Source of the DNA: Fasciolopsis buskii
Taxonomy: Eukaryota > Platyhelminthes > Trematoda > Plagiorchiida > Fasciolidae
NCBI GenBank assembly: GCA_008360955.1
Contig: LUCM01010003.1
Coordinates: 118,493-182,492, forward strand
Direction: 5' to 3'
Length of the DNA stretch: 64,000 nt
Shown: positions 27,738 through 40,552 of the stretch, one piece after another
Layout of the letters: each line of letters starts with the position of its first letter
How positions within the stretch are numbered: position 1 is the stretch's first letter
Position numbers and translations under genes: made by a program
The notes under the pieces: generated by a model
What the model was told of the DNA's origin: nothing
Database searches by the model: none
Seen by the model: the letters and a program-made list of their open reading frames with translations, nothing else

Positions 27738-29215
27738 GTTTTAGATGGCGATTTGAGGATCATTTGGTCATAAGAGCCGTGGGTGGATATTATGACTATA
27801 TATCAGTTAATAATCAATCATGTGCTGTTTGGTGGGACGGTTCTGTGCACGTCAGTGGCAGTGGGGTGAATTGTCATTGTCTAATAATCGTACGCCTCCA
27901 CGCACCTGCTGAATACATCCACGCTGAAGCCAAAGACCAGTTTCACGCGGAGTTACTTGGACTACCGCGAAGGGTGCACTTGTTGGACATTGTGATCGTT
28001 GCTAGTGCTTTTAATTCCCAGCTCGGCTACTTACGCAAGAGAGAACAACGTATCCGAGGCTCATTTCTTGACCCAAATGACTGCGTTGTCAACATTGGCT
28101 ACCTCAATCAAGGCTGTTTTTTTGGCGAACACAAACTTTGCCATAAAAAGCGACAACGGCTGATCTGGAATCATTCCCCTCCCTCAGGGCATTGGACTCA
28201 GATTGGTCACACTGCTATCGGTCACCCGTGGGTCCGGCCAGTGGACGATTTCCGATAATTTTTGGACGCCTATGGGCTATTATCAAACTTTGTTCCCAAA
28301 TCTCTTGTTTATGCATAGTCTTTGTTTGCTCCAAGATGGAAGTTGCCATGCTGTACTGCTGATTCTGGACCATAATCTTCGACGTCAGTACGAATCAGAT
28401 TTTAATGTAGTTATTTCGATGGCGAAGTGCTCAGGATTCGATCGAAGGTTGGCGCCAGATTAAGGAAGACATGCACCCAATGGCAACCTTTACGCAGGTT
28501 TCTAGTCGATACGGGTCTCGAAGATGTAATTATTCTAGATCCCAGTTGTCCTGCCAGATGCTCGTACATCCGTTTCCCAATCTGCCGCATACAATGAGAA
28601 GCGCAATCCCCTGAGACTTCAGCTGACCAAAATCCTGCGAAACGGTCGCGAGAGTTGATGAATAGAGAAAGGTAGGAAAATGGAAGAGGCCTCAATTATC
28701 GGAAACAGTCACAAACTTTTTCGACCGATTCAGAACCACTGCGATGGTTAATCCTTACCCTTTGGGTTGCACTTTAAGCAATGCAAGTAGATATCACTCC
28801 TTCAATCAAAATGAAGTTCTTTAATGGGATGAATCTCCTCATAAGATATAAAGCAGCTGGACCAGCTGGACTGGCCCAGTACTTCAAGGACGGTAGTGAG
28901 GTGTTGGAATGAGACTTAGATACACTCCCGGAATCAACCTGGGCAGGGGCAAATATTCCGAAAAACCGATCTGGATAGCGGATTGTACCGATTTATGAGA
29001 ACACTGACAGGTCCTCATATGAAAGCCATAGAGGAATCAGCTTGATAAGCATCAAATGGTGGTATTATTCTCTGCCGATTGTTCAGTGCTTCCGAAAAAC
29101 GTGCACATGAGAATCGAGTGGAGTTCGGACTCGATCGAGGTTGTACCAATCAAGCATTCATTCTGTGAAAAGTTTTACAACACCTTTCATACTTCATCTG
29201 AAAGTGGCGCCTAAG
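27738..29215 (+). mobile_element. LINE fragment, endonuclease and N-terminal RT
   Basis: Plus-strand frames give a decayed APE-type endonuclease followed by the start of the RT. Landmarks are RLHAPAEYIHAEAKDQFH (family pattern RxxAPAExxDAEAKDQFY), IVIVASAFNSQLG where active copies have AGDFNAQLG (catalytic Asp lost), and WTQIGH for QIDH (Asp lost). Near 28830-29040, YKAAGPAGL (KAAGPDGL) and SYESHRGISLI mark the RT entry. It is truncated before the palm and non-functional. Confidence 0.75.
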
Positions 29216-30269
29216 CACTGACCAGACCGCTCCGCTTGATGATGAAACATTCGCGATGTAAACGCCAGGTCTAGCAATTAGAACCTCAAAAAATGTCAGC
29301 TATAGAAAACATTTCCTCCACGACAGTGTTTGCTTCGAATTTTTATGATGTTTTGGCCTGTCGGCTAGGTGTTTAGATATCAAACATTTCATTGTCGTCA
29401 GTGCGCGTTCGCAGTTTTCGATGTTCCTCTGCATTTATATGTATGCAGATATTCTCACTCCATAACCTCTTTGACTATCCTGGTCTTTGGTAAGTTGACC
29501 TTTGGCTCTAGATGAATGACGTTTAGCAGGAGTGGTTTGATCCATTCAGCCCTGAGCCGTTGTTTTCATTTGGAGCATCTGAATTATCACTGATGTGCTT
29601 CTGCAGATACTTTCACAAACAATTCATTTTCATGACCGTAAGCCTGCAAGTTTTGATTTCCAGTTTTCTTATCTGGCTGAACAGCTTTCCACCATATGAT
29701 GCCGTAATCGTCTACTGATCAGTGATTCAATTACGCACGGTCCAGAAGTCAGACCCAAGTGTTTTGCTCATCTAGCTCGTCATGTTCTAAGTGTACACTT
29801 AATCCAGACACAATCATGACATCCGAAAACAAAATAGACCGCAACGGTGTGTGCCCTTGGTTAAACTGTTGATCTCACTATGTTGCGCCTGCATTCCAGA
29901 CAGAGCACACACATGTCCCTGCATAAATCGAATGAGTCACTGTGTAGGTGTTTTGACATTAGGCAACAAGGAAGCGGTATCTTTCAATACAACCTTGGGT
30001 TTGTGTATGCATGTGCATGTTTGGATTGTTTTATTTGCTTTTGTGATAGGCAGATCGTAGAAACTACTTTCACTGGAATATTGTATTGATGCCTGCACTC
30101 AAAGCAATTGAACTAAACCCACGCAGGATTAGTACAAGTCAGACGAATCCCATCAAACTTTAACTACCAACAATACTGATGGTAAAAACACGAGGTTGTC
30201 TCTGTTTCTGAACTTTGAAGCTGCAAATCCCCTAACGCTGGTTCCGTTAACGGTGGCCAGACGCTTCAT

Positions 30270-30430
30270 GCATGTCACAATCCGACCAATGATTTTCTGC
30301 ACTCAGGAGAGGAACCATACAAACACCGGGCTACCTGCATGATCTGCTTGGAGCAAGTGTTTAAATCCTTCGTTAGAATTCGCATTACTGATCTGTGCAC
30401 TGGACAAGCAAATTCGAATTTACTCTTTTC
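30270..30430 (+). pseudogene. Possible C2H2 zinc-finger remnant
   Basis: One frame reads HSGEEPYKHRATCMICLEQVFKS, recalling a zinc-finger linker (HTGEKPYKC) followed by CxxC and F. No complete C2H2 unit with paired histidines is present. No exon boundaries were found. This is a weak call based on the linker-like string only. Confidence 0.2.
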
Positions 30431-31706
30431 CTTGACAATAGTCAGATACATTTGGAATTTTTATCTACATATGTCTCACCATCTGTTTTTTACTATTTAT
30501 CATAAAACAGTTGAGATGATTTCGTTGCACCCATCCACTGCGAACTGCACCTACATGCCTTATCTTTGTCCTCCAATTACGGAAACAAATCTGCACCAGG
30601 TGACCTGATCAAAAATGCTTTTCTCTTAACGAACTTTTCCAAAAATTTGCGTTTCTACTTGCCTACAAACCCTTTGCCGACTCCACCATTTTGAGTCAGA
30701 TTAACAAAACAACACATCTGTTTTGGTAGTTCATTTCTTTACTCAATACCAAACCCACCTGTCGATAACAAGCCTTGTCGGATTCAAAACCGAACTACAT
30801 CGTGTGACTGAATTTTAACTCCTTACGCCCAGAAGTATTGTGCCCGTAATAAACAAACTCAATATCTGTTTCAACGACTTTGAATATGAGTGTATTTTGT
30901 TGCTAAGGTTGGGAATTTTCCGATTTTTATGGGCGCTGTGCTTGGCTCTTAGATCGCAACCGTTTCCTCACCAATCAAGGTGTCATGATCAATGCGCAAG
31001 CAATGGCCTCTGTTTCGGTTTTATTTATAGTTACGCTGGGCCAGATGCACCGCCATTCCCAGTTAAAGAGCGTCTCACAACCGCATTCCTGGAATTAGGG
31101 ACATTGCCAGAATCATCAAAGTTGCTAAAACTGGTGACGTTCCCAAAATTAGTAACATTGCTAGTTCAAGGTTGAAGCCATAGTAACCTGCAAGGTGGAC
31201 TTACTCTGGGGTCGAGGTCAGTTTTGGGAGGTCATTGTTATAAATAAAACCGAACAGAATGGTCATTGTCTACGCCCTAATTATGTCACCTCGGTTGGTG
31301 ATGAAACGTTTGCGCTCTAAACGTCAAGCTTAGTGCTCACAAAACTTTAAAAAACTGAATGTCTTTAGGAAAAGATTGCCTCGAATTAGGTTTCAGTTGA
31401 CCTGCCTCATTTACACAAACAGCAGACAGTATTTTCTTTTCGTTCCAACGAAAAGAAGTGAAGCATTAACTTCAGATATCATGCCCTTGAATGTGACCTA
31501 CCTTTTATAAAGATTGCAATAACCTGTTGAAAAATAATTAATAATCGAACGGACATCGTTACGTTTTATGACATATTTACATATGTTTGAGTTACATTTA
31601 TTGCCTAGACGATGTGCATGTCCTGAAAGCAATACATCTTAAAATAAAGAAACACGGTTACCTAGCAAATGAAACTAGTGAACATATTTTTCCCCTTTCA
31701 TTTTAG

Positions 31707-31784
31707 CTTCTGAAAGCACAAGATACAACAAGCTTTCAGAGGGAACGAGAAGAACACATAAAAGAAATAGCTACCATTCGACAG
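31707..31784 (+). CDS. FHAD1: FHAD1-like coiled-coil exon (26 codons)
   Basis: After CATTTTAG and before GTAGTT, phase 0 on both sides. It encodes LLKAQDTTSFQREREEHIKE and ATIRQ, a heptad-type helix continuing the coiled coil. Confidence 0.75.
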
Positions 31785-33201
31785 GTAGTTCATACAAATG
31801 TGACCATCCGTTGTACTGGCTATATTAATCATGTTTTATATGCATATAATAGTCTATCTTGCACATGCAACTGGTAAACTGTAAATACTTCCATCAGAGA
31901 GCACAACGCAGGACACGAGAGAAAAATGTGACCGGATGACCAGAATCTACAACGCGATCAGACTTTAAATTAAACTGCTAGCAAGACCCCACTAAGGGGA
32001 AACTAATGGTGTGCACGAACTTACTGAACTGAATGCTTGGGGTTCATTGCATACATGACGCTAGTTCACATGGATTTGTCAGTCACTGGCTAAAAATTCG
32101 CGTCTGATGGCCTAATAAAGATTCACTTACAGCACAAACCACGCAACCTTCAACGTTGGATTAGGGAAACTTCGCGAAGTCACCAAACGCTTCGTTTTAT
32201 CATTTCTTAAAATTTAATATTTCAGTGAGATCTGGTGTGGCGTTTGTGTGAAACGCGACATCGGATTGCACAAACTGGATTGAATTCTGAATTTCCTTGG
32301 GCTCTGCCTTATTTTCTGGCCGAAATAATTCAAATATAATGTTACCGTTATATTTTCGAACTCCGGAAATCAAACCAGTACTAAAAAACTGGAGTTATTC
32401 ATGTGGTATTCTTTTGTTGCGGTGTTCGCAAAAATAAATTCGATTTTAGGCGGTAATTTCTGCCGTGGTGATCAAGTTGTCGCCCTGCTGAATTCGAATG
32501 ATCGAAAAAATGCGTTTATGTCGTCAGACTGCAGAGTCTTTGTCTTGGTTACTGCTGCATTCTCTTATTTTCACCATGCAGGTCTCCGCCCTGTCCACTA
32601 CGTACATCCATTCTTTCTAATGGAGCGCACAATGCGATGAGAAAGGCAGCAGTCAACAGGGGATGCCCTATTGTTTAACACTGCATGATTTCAATGATGA
32701 TATCAGTTCCCACAATAACAACGAAAAGGTTTAGCGAAAAGATTCACTGATCTTTAAAATCAAGTGATGGTTATCCCATAATCTTGCGAAGGATGAACCA
32801 AGCAGAAGATTCTGGTCCCCTTCATTGGATAACACCACTGTTGCTCGTTGGCAGTTAATTTTGCAGATCAACGAAACTTGGCGGAATCTAAAGGTTATCG
32901 TTACGAAAATTAATAGTTGGATCCAAGTACATTTTTCCTGAACAAACTTTGCCTTACAAAGTGCAATTTCTCTTCCGCAGTGAGCAGCGAGGTTGATTCG
33001 GTTCAGTTGTGGGAAATCGAGTGTCGACCGAACGAATCTCGTTTTTATGACGATTTGGGTATGAATGAAGAAGAATAGGCTTCCCATACCCACTAAGGCC
33101 CCCTACACGGGAAAGCCGAAACTTGTGACCCTGAAACTTGCACTGACGTATAACTACACAGGTTTTCATTATGTCAGTGAACTGCCGTCACCACCAAAGT
33201 G

Positions 33202-33272
33202 ACCGGTGGATATGGGATTCGAGCATTTGACCTTTTGTTGACAGACGCCTAATCCACTTAGCCACCACCGGT
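33202..33272 (-). repeat. tRNA-like SINE head
   Basis: The minus strand shows an RNA polymerase III A box (TGGCTAAGTGG, 33264-33254) and B box (GCTCGAATCCC, 33224-33214) 30 nt apart. They are enclosed by an 8-bp acceptor-like stem ACCGGTGG/CCACCGGT. The D and T stems are imperfect, so this reads as a tRNA-derived SINE head rather than a functional tRNA. Confidence 0.55.
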
Positions 33273-33710
33273 TGAGGAGATTGCTCACAGAAATTGATGA
33301 AAGCTCTTATCTATATCATTGACTGCGGAATAAAATTACAGTTCTAGAGGACTTAGATTGTTTCTTGTTGTTAATAACCCCCGAATGTACACCAGTGTAT
33401 ATGGTGTGAGCATATCGTAATTGTTTTTGATCCAAGGCTGGTAGGTTCAGTTAATTTCGATAACATGTACCTGAATTGTGTGCACTCGTAGAGGAATTTT
33501 CAGGAGAAACAACAAAGCATGATATTTCAAGTATGCAGTTAGTAAGCCGATGAAGATGACGGTCGCAATAACAGTAAAATTACCAGGAATGGTAATAATG
33601 GTAACTTCGGAGATTGAAGTTAGTAAGCATTCATTATTAAGTAAGACGTTTTTCTGCCTGTATACACCGCATCCTGAAAAAATTAGTGGCTTTATTTCAT
33701 ACATCAAGAT

Positions 33711-36700
33711 AGCGGGACGCACCAACCAAGGCCAAAGCCGAAGCTAACTTCTTCATACCTCCACGATAAGTCACAGCCTGACCGCCACGTCGCTTCTTCC
33801 AGTCTTGCCTCAGGACATGCGAAAAGAGAACGAACAGTAGAGGACAGGCAGCCAAACGCAATACGTGTCCAAGCCACCGAAGGCAAATTAGAGCGATTAT
33901 TTCAATCAGAGGATGGTTGTCTGCACCCAACACAAGACAACGCACCTTATCATTGCTCACCCGATTTTACCACCAAACACGAGCAGTGCTTCGAGGACAT
34001 CGGTGATGGAAAACAGAAGGTCACCAGGCATCTTCAACACGGATAGGCCAAGTCTTGCAATTGTAAAGAAGAACACTATGAACTGTGGCGGCGTCACAAG
34101 TACCGCAGGTTCGCGAAAGCTGTTCTGATTTCACAATTCGTGATGAGACCTCCTCTCCAACTCCTCAGTCAGATGTGATCAAGTTCCCGAGGTACTTGAA
34201 GCTATTGATTATCTCTAGCCAATCGCCACAAAGAGTGAGTGCATGTACATGCTCTTGCCACTCGTGAAGAAGTACCTTGCATTTTGAAGGTGCTAAACAC
34301 ATACCGTACCGAAGGACCTCAATCGCCAAGCGGTCTGACTCGCATTGAGTCGCCTGTCCATCGTCACTCAGCAACGCGATATAATCGGCATAGTCTAAGT
34401 CAAAAGCTCTGTCTCCTGTAAAGAGTTCAACTCCATCGTCTTAATGACTTGATAAACCGTTCTGTAGAACATCCTCTACGACACAGTTGACAAGAAACGA
34501 GGGTATACGGCAGACCTGGCGTACTCCGCTGGGGACGACAAAAAGTGACGAAGTATGACGGCACAACTCTTTGGGGATGGGAACATACTTTTCAGTTTAT
34601 CTATTTCTCAACTAACGGTTCAACAATGCAGAACTATCAGTAGAGTCAAAAGCTGCTCGACTGTCCAAGAGCACGATAACTGTCGGCCTTTGGGCTGTAA
34701 AACTTTGTTCTGGCAGCTGTTGGAAGCTTAAGACAAGCATGAAACCCAGCCTGCTCTCCATGAGTTTGACCTTCGCGTGTGCTACACAACCTGCGAGGAA
34801 TGACAGATGAAACCAACGTTGATGTTATTGGGATTAGGCTAATACCCTTATTGTTGACGCAGTCACCACTCAAGCCCTCTTTGAAGATGGGGACAACGAT
34901 CCCCTAAAGAGAAGCGGGCTTTCTCGGAGTATCAGACTTTCAGAACAAAACTTGATCTTTTTTGACCAGTTCCATTCCACCATCTTTAAATAGAGCTAGG
35001 GGAAGCTCATCAAGGCCCGGATTGGATTTTCCTGAAGAGCTCCACCTCGGTTGGTGGATCTGTTGTTGCAAACCACCGGACGCCTCCGGGAATAGCTTCG
35101 GGGGAGGGGCTGGCGTTGAGGGCCAGCTAAATTATGCCTGAAAGTACTCCGCCCAGCAAACAAGACAGGGCTGCTGATTGCGGATGGGCAAACTGTCATC
35201 TTTACAGATCCTTTCGTTCGCACCTGATGCCTTCCCACCGGTACCTCGGATGAAGTGAAACAGATTACGGGAATATCCCGTAGTGGCAGGACGTTCCATC
35301 TCCGAAACTCGTTCAGATCACCAAATCTCGCGATCCATACGCAAGCTTGCATTGAGTTCACGTCTCGTTAAGAGTTGATTCATCATACTCGCTACCAGCC
35401 AGAATGGAGTGGCGGGCATCTAGAAGACGCAAAGAGTCAGCAGAAATCCAGGGTGTCACAACGCGATGGTTCACGCTACAACTCATCAAGCCAGCAGAAT
35501 GTAATGCATTCTCAATAAGCGACCAGTATTCATGGATGTCTTGAGGTGGGGGCAACCCTAGCTTTTCGGCCAGTGCGTTTTGAAAAAGAGATGAATCAGT
35601 TGGATCAGATAGCTTGTTGCAATCTAACAAACGTTGTGAAATACCTTTTGAGCCTCCACCAAAGCACATAGATAGCTTAGTGCATACTGATGCATGGTTA
35701 GAGTAGAGGGGTGTGCTCCAGGACAACTGCGAGTCCTGTAGACAGCCCCGCCATTTGTAGCTAATGACTACATGGCCGACTTGGGCCCATCGCTGACTCG
35801 GAGAGGGTGGACGCCAGGTGGCCCGTCGACGGTTGGAACGTCTAAAGCTTATACTGGCGAGAAACAATTGGTCTAAGCACAAAGCACACAATCATCCCCC
35901 GTTTTCAGAGCGACAGGAATCAAGACCAAAGGAGCCTCTTAGATGCGCCTCATTCAAGGACAGCCAACCTATTTTAGCATTCATGTCTCCTGCTAAAATC
36001 CCGATGTCACTCCACCTTGTTGTACGCAAGAATTCGTGAAGCTTTTGATAGGAAGTATCCTTGACTGCATCTGGGCTCCAATCTGTTAGCGTGAACGCTG
36101 AGACGGCAAACAAGTTGCGTCTATCAAAGCGACGGTTGTTTACTCTGCATAAACCTCCAATTCTGACCGCGCATAGCCGGCTGTCTACTGGGATCCAGCC
36201 AAGTAATGCAGCCTCATCCCTCTCACTGAGAGCCATGGCAGTGTTAGTAACACCAGAAGCCGCAGCCTAAGGGTCTGCAGAAATCTGCAGATGAAAATTC
36301 ACAGAAGGACTAGATAGGGATGTCAGTCGGATAATAGAACTGGAATCTTGAATGGGAGTCTCTTGGATACATAACACATTGGTATCTAACGTCTCCAGTG
36401 CACGAACTAAAAAGCTCTATTGACCTATGCGCATCAGTGCTCACACATTGAATGTGGCTAGTTTGAAGGGGCATCGAGGAATAAGAATTGTATTAGCCGA
36501 CGAAAGCAGGTTCCTTTAGATTTGGATGCTTTCTGAGGGAGACTGTAAGAGAATAGGAACAGAGTTTAATCCAGTGGCACTTCCACTAACATAGCCAGCT
36601 GCAGTTCCCAAAGGATGTAAGGAAATGGGGTGGCAATAGGAGGAGCAAAATGAATTAGCAGATTAAAAAACAGTTGTGTACGGTGGAAGATCGCGATAGC

Positions 36701-36990
36701 GAGTAGCAGAAGAGCAAGAAACGGTCGTACAAAGAACAGCCGCATGGTTTGATGTGTTGTCAGCCGTTTTACTGCTCGTCCAGTACAGAGTAGGCCTTTG
36801 TATTCTAGGATGCACCTCCAGCCGATGCACGACCAACCGCTTTCTGTAAGACAGCAGAATCACTTCAGACGAGCCGGCGGCATGTTGGTCGGTTCATAAG
36901 CCTCTTCTGGAAAACCTTGTTGGGTCAGCGGAACACGACAAAGTAAAATGGCCTTACTTGGTTAGCGGGCCACACTCGCCACGTCACAAT
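33711..36990 (-). mobile_element. LINE (APE-EN/RT type), near full ORF but dead, 3' end missing
   Basis: This is the longest LINE copy. The minus strand shows, from right to left: endonuclease start LATFNVSTLMRIG (near 36470); QETPIQ (36360); WIPVDSRLCAVRIGG; LAGDMNAKIG (about 36010); SQRWAQVGH (35790, catalytic DH changed to GH); linker; a PPTEV...GPDELPLALFKDGG block (about 35050-34975); RT with NKGISLIPI, IVLLDSRAAFDS (about 34660), SGVRQVCRIPSFL and LDYADYIALLSDDG (about 34380, YADD changed to YADY); and the C-terminal LRWLGHVLRLA block (about 33870). Frameshifts and stops are frequent. The element stops at 33711 before its ORF end and 3' UTR, whereas LINE copies normally lose the 5' end. 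It lies antisense in an FHAD1-like intron. Confidence 0.85.
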
Positions 36991-37473
36991 GCCACCAGTT
37001 TACTGTTGTGGTATTTTTAGGGCAAAAGCCCACCATGCCATCGACACTGCCACTGCTTGTCCGCGGTCGTTTACGCGGTATTCTTGAGCCTAAAATATTC
37101 ACAGCTAATCACCTGGATGATGGCCGTTCTCTTATCAGTAACCCTGGAATCCACCCAGTAGCATGTATTCTTGTTTTCCTTGTTAAGGAAGATAGCCAAA
37201 CTCGTTTCATTAAAACTTTCCTCACACGTTCTCACGATGAAGTTTATTCTACTCAGGAAAATGATTATCGTACACCGTTTCACGTGTGGTGCTGAGTTTA
37301 CGGAATACTTGTGTCTCGTAAAAAACCTATCTACTAATTCAACTAGGACATCAGAGACAACTTTCTTGGAGGTAATGTGAATATTTTCGATCGAAGTTAC
37401 ATACATACATTTGTTCACACTGAGGATGCCCTTATTTCAGACTATATATGTTCATTTGTGTACTCCACTTCAG

Positions 37474-37686
37474 AAGTACAAAACGACTGAGTTACGAGCA
37501 CAGAGCCTCAAGGAAGAGCTCGATAAATTGGATCGAGAGCGTAAAGCAGTAGAAAAGCAGCTTGAGGAAAATCAGAATGAACTGCGTGAGGTTCATGGCA
37601 CACTGGAAATGTTAAGGACACGGTGTGATGAACTGCAGCGTTTGCAACGAACAACTCAGCTGGAAAAGGAGGAAATCACTAGTCAG
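37474..37686 (+). CDS. FHAD1: FHAD1-like coiled-coil exon (71 codons)
   Basis: Acceptor CCACTTCAG, donor GTAAGC, phase 0 on both sides. It encodes a clear heptad coiled coil starting KYKTTELRAQSLKEELDKL and ending LEKEEITSQ. Confidence 0.85.
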
Positions 37687-38354
37687 GTAAGCTTCTTATC
37701 GAAGTGCACCATCATCACATTCTTGAATGGAACTAGCGGATGTACGTTTGTGTCCGATTCAGAAGGCAGCTTCACCAACGGAGAAAGCAATGTCAATCAC
37801 CAGTTTAATTCTTTAGTTTTGTTTACGATGCCTTAGCCTCAAACTCATGCAAAATTTAAATGAATGAAGTTGAAATACAGTAAGCATACGTTTTTCGATG
37901 AAGTAGGCCAAATATGTACCCTTAATGTTTACTGGGATTACCGGTTGGAATTTATGAAGCCCGGTAAGAAGTGTTATTCTGACGACAGGAATACCCAAAT
38001 TAGGTCAGAATAGTCGTAACCCCATAATGCAGCAGAACAGAACTTGACACAGTTAAGCATCTGAGTCTGAATTTTTAGTTTAACCTTCTGATGGATTCAC
38101 GTGGAGACTATAAATAAACCCAAGTAAGTTCACTCACCTCACAATCAAACGGTCATGTAACCGACTGAACGAACCACCTATTAGCAAACAGAGGCAAAGG
38201 CAAGAGGTGTGTCAGAATACTGTGCTGAAATGAAGAGAAAACGATCGCGGAAATCAAATAGATGAAACAAAAACCGTAAGAGAACTGATTTCATCGATGC
38301 ATAGTTTACCGAAGCAATGCAGTGAAAGGTATTTCATGATAATGCTACGTACAG

Positions 38355-38447
38355 GTGGATTTCCTAAAGGACGAGTACACTCATGATGTTCGTATCCAAA
38401 ACAGACAGCTTTTTAGATTCGTATCCATGCCTGCGATTCAGCAAAAG
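38355..38447 (+). CDS. FHAD1: FHAD1-like coiled-coil exon (31 codons)
   Basis: Acceptor CGTACAG, donor GTATTC, phase 0 on both sides. It encodes VDFLKDEYTHDVRIQNRQLF and on to IQQK, consistent with the central coiled coil of FHAD1 proteins. Confidence 0.68.
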
Positions 38448-39045
38448 GTATTCCGTTCAGATGTGATTTTTACTATTAAACTTTCCAGCCGGTTTTGTTC
38501 ACCCAGCGCCACATCTTAACCAGGCAGTATTATTGTATTAATAGATGAATAACCATGTACTCTCTTTATTTGTTGCATAACAGATATACCTTATTTCTAG
38601 AAGGGGGCCGAGACCACGAAATGTCACCAACTGGGGAATTGACCGATGGAATGAGGAACGGGGATGACATATTCTGTGACCAAACTAGCTCCACTTGACC
38701 GCTGCCCATATTTGGCATTGAGCAAAATGTTCGCCTTGTTGGCGACTTTTGCCCGTTACTTTTCGTATCATTTACTCTACATTCCATTTGGAAAAGGACG
38801 ACAGGGAAAAATTTTAGTTATCAGCAAGGAATGTTCAATCAAACAAGATTTTGTCCTTTGCTTCCACATGATTTCTAGATCTACCTGGTGGGTAACTGGT
38901 TGACTACGTTACAACTAGCTTTTCCGTGTGACAGGTATTTTAGTTTTGTTACAAAAATATAGAATTAAACAGTCAGACGGGGGTGAAACTCCAATCAACC
39001 ATATTTCAAAAAAATTTCATAAATTTTTGAAAATGTTTACGATTA

Positions 39046-40300
39046 CGTGATTTGCCTGAACAGCAGGCCGGATTTCGTCCAGGTCGACGTTGTATCGAAC
39101 AGATATTTCCTCTTCGCCAAATACTCCAAACGCGTCACCCACCACCGCTCTATGATCGTGGTCTTTCTCAATTTGAAAGGAGCGTTCGAATTATCGGATC
39201 GAATAGTGCTATTCAGTGCTTTTCGCCAGGGTGGTACGTCAGCAAAATTCGTGAACCTGTTGCGACCGTTGTACTTGCATATCTGTGGTCAGGTGCTAGT
39301 ATACGGTGATCTATCAAATTTATTCGGAACAACTAGCGGCGTTCGAAAAAGGTGTCCCATCTCTCCATTCCTGTTCAACTTCGTCATCGACGAGGTAATG
39401 GACGATACTTCAGGAGGTCTCTAAAATGTAGGAATCGAACTGGGAAATGGAGGAAAGCTGTGTGACCTAGATTAGGCAGATGGTGTTGTGTCTATTCGAA
39501 TCCTCGGACCATGCACAGCCGACACTAGATAGACTCGAGATCGATCGCTCTGTTTGGCCTGTGTTTTGTACCTTCAAAAGGTAAAGTGCTGTTACAGGAC
39601 TGGGCAACAGCAGCGCTAAACTTGATAATTGATGGAGCAGAAGTAACGATTGTAGACCGTTCCACTTACCTTGGTACTTGCGTGCCGAACGATGGCAACT
39701 CGGCAGTAGAGGTAAACAAGCGTATGTTCTAGGCCCAAGTTACGTGCACTGGACTGAAGCACTTGTGGAGTCGGCCTGGTATTTTGCTAAAGTTGAAAAG
39801 TCATGCGCACTGTGCCGCAGTGCGCTCAGTTCTTTTGTATGGTTGAGAGACATGAAGTATACGTGCAGGAGATGTTCGTCGCTTGGATGATTTCGGCCAC
39901 CCATGTCTACGCAGTACCGCTGAGATTGGATGGGGGACCATGTGAGTAATGTGGAGGTCAGGAATCTAGTATCAGGTCCGGGTTTTGAGAATGCCTTATC
40001 TCAATGAAACTTTGTAGATTGCGCTGGTTGGGTCACGAGTTGCGTATGGCAAACACACGTCTGCCATGTCGCGCCCTATTTTGTGTTCCTACCAAGGAAT
40101 GGAAGAAGCCATGTAGAGGTCAACAGATGACGTGGCAACGTGGGATGAGAAAATGTAGGTGTCTCACATGTTCGTGGTTGAGGTCCGAAAGATTTGTCAA
40201 CTAGTTGGCTGGAGACATTGGAGGATACGACAGTGAACCGTGAACAGTGGCGATCGTGTCGCCATCTTCTGCCGAATCAGAATGAATGAAATGTATGTTT
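39046..40300 (+). mobile_element. LINE fragment, RT to ORF stop and 3' UTR
   Basis: A 5'-truncated sense-oriented copy starting at LPEQQAGFRPGRRC. It continues, with one early frameshift, through MIVVFLNLKGAFELSD, a TTSGVRKRCPISPFLFNFVI block, and a destroyed catalytic box (stop replacing Tyr in YADD, near 39474). Later landmarks are STYLGTCVPNDG (about 39665) and a recognisable ORF end, TVNREQWRSCRHLLPNQNE plus stop, at about 40231-40291. The 3' UTR runs into an (AT) tract and then into the hammerhead-bearing inverted repeat. Confidence 0.82.
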
Positions 40301-40341
40301 GTACAGATATATATATGTGGGTGTCTAGACAAGAGAGCATC

Positions 40342-40394
40342 GGGTACGCATACCTGACGAGCGACAATAACCGCGAAACCGGTCGTGTGCTCCC
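40342..40394 (+). ncRNA. Type I hammerhead ribozyme, complete core
   Basis: The core CTGACGA (40354-40360) and GAAA (40375-40378) are both intact. Stem II is GCG/CGC (40361-40363 with 40372-40374, including the canonical G-C closing pair) with an 8-nt loop. Stem III is minimal, an A-U and a C-G pair with a 2-nt loop. The cleavage site is GTC at 40382-40384. Stem I is GCATAC/GTGTGC (40348-40353 with 40385-40390), then an internal loop and GGG/CCC (40342-40344 with 40392-40394). Every position essential for hammerhead self-cleavage appears present. A very short stem III is known from Penelope-like element and retrozyme hammerheads, which may act as dimers. Confidence 0.78.
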
Positions 40395-40499
40395 AGATAC
40401 TACTTCCTGCTTCTATATATATATATATATATATATACATATATGTATATATATATATAAGCAGGAAGTAGTATCTGGATGCATGAACAAAATTTGGCC

Positions 40500-40552
40500 G
40501 GGAGCACACGACCGGCTTCGCGGTTATTGTCGCTCGTCAGGTATGCGTACCC
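40500..40552 (-). ncRNA. Hammerhead-like relic in right arm (altered core)
   Basis: The minus strand carries the same CTGACGA core, stem I and GTC site as the left arm, but GAAG replaces GAAA. This turns the A-U pair closing stem III into G-U and should weaken or abolish cleavage. Confidence 0.6.
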
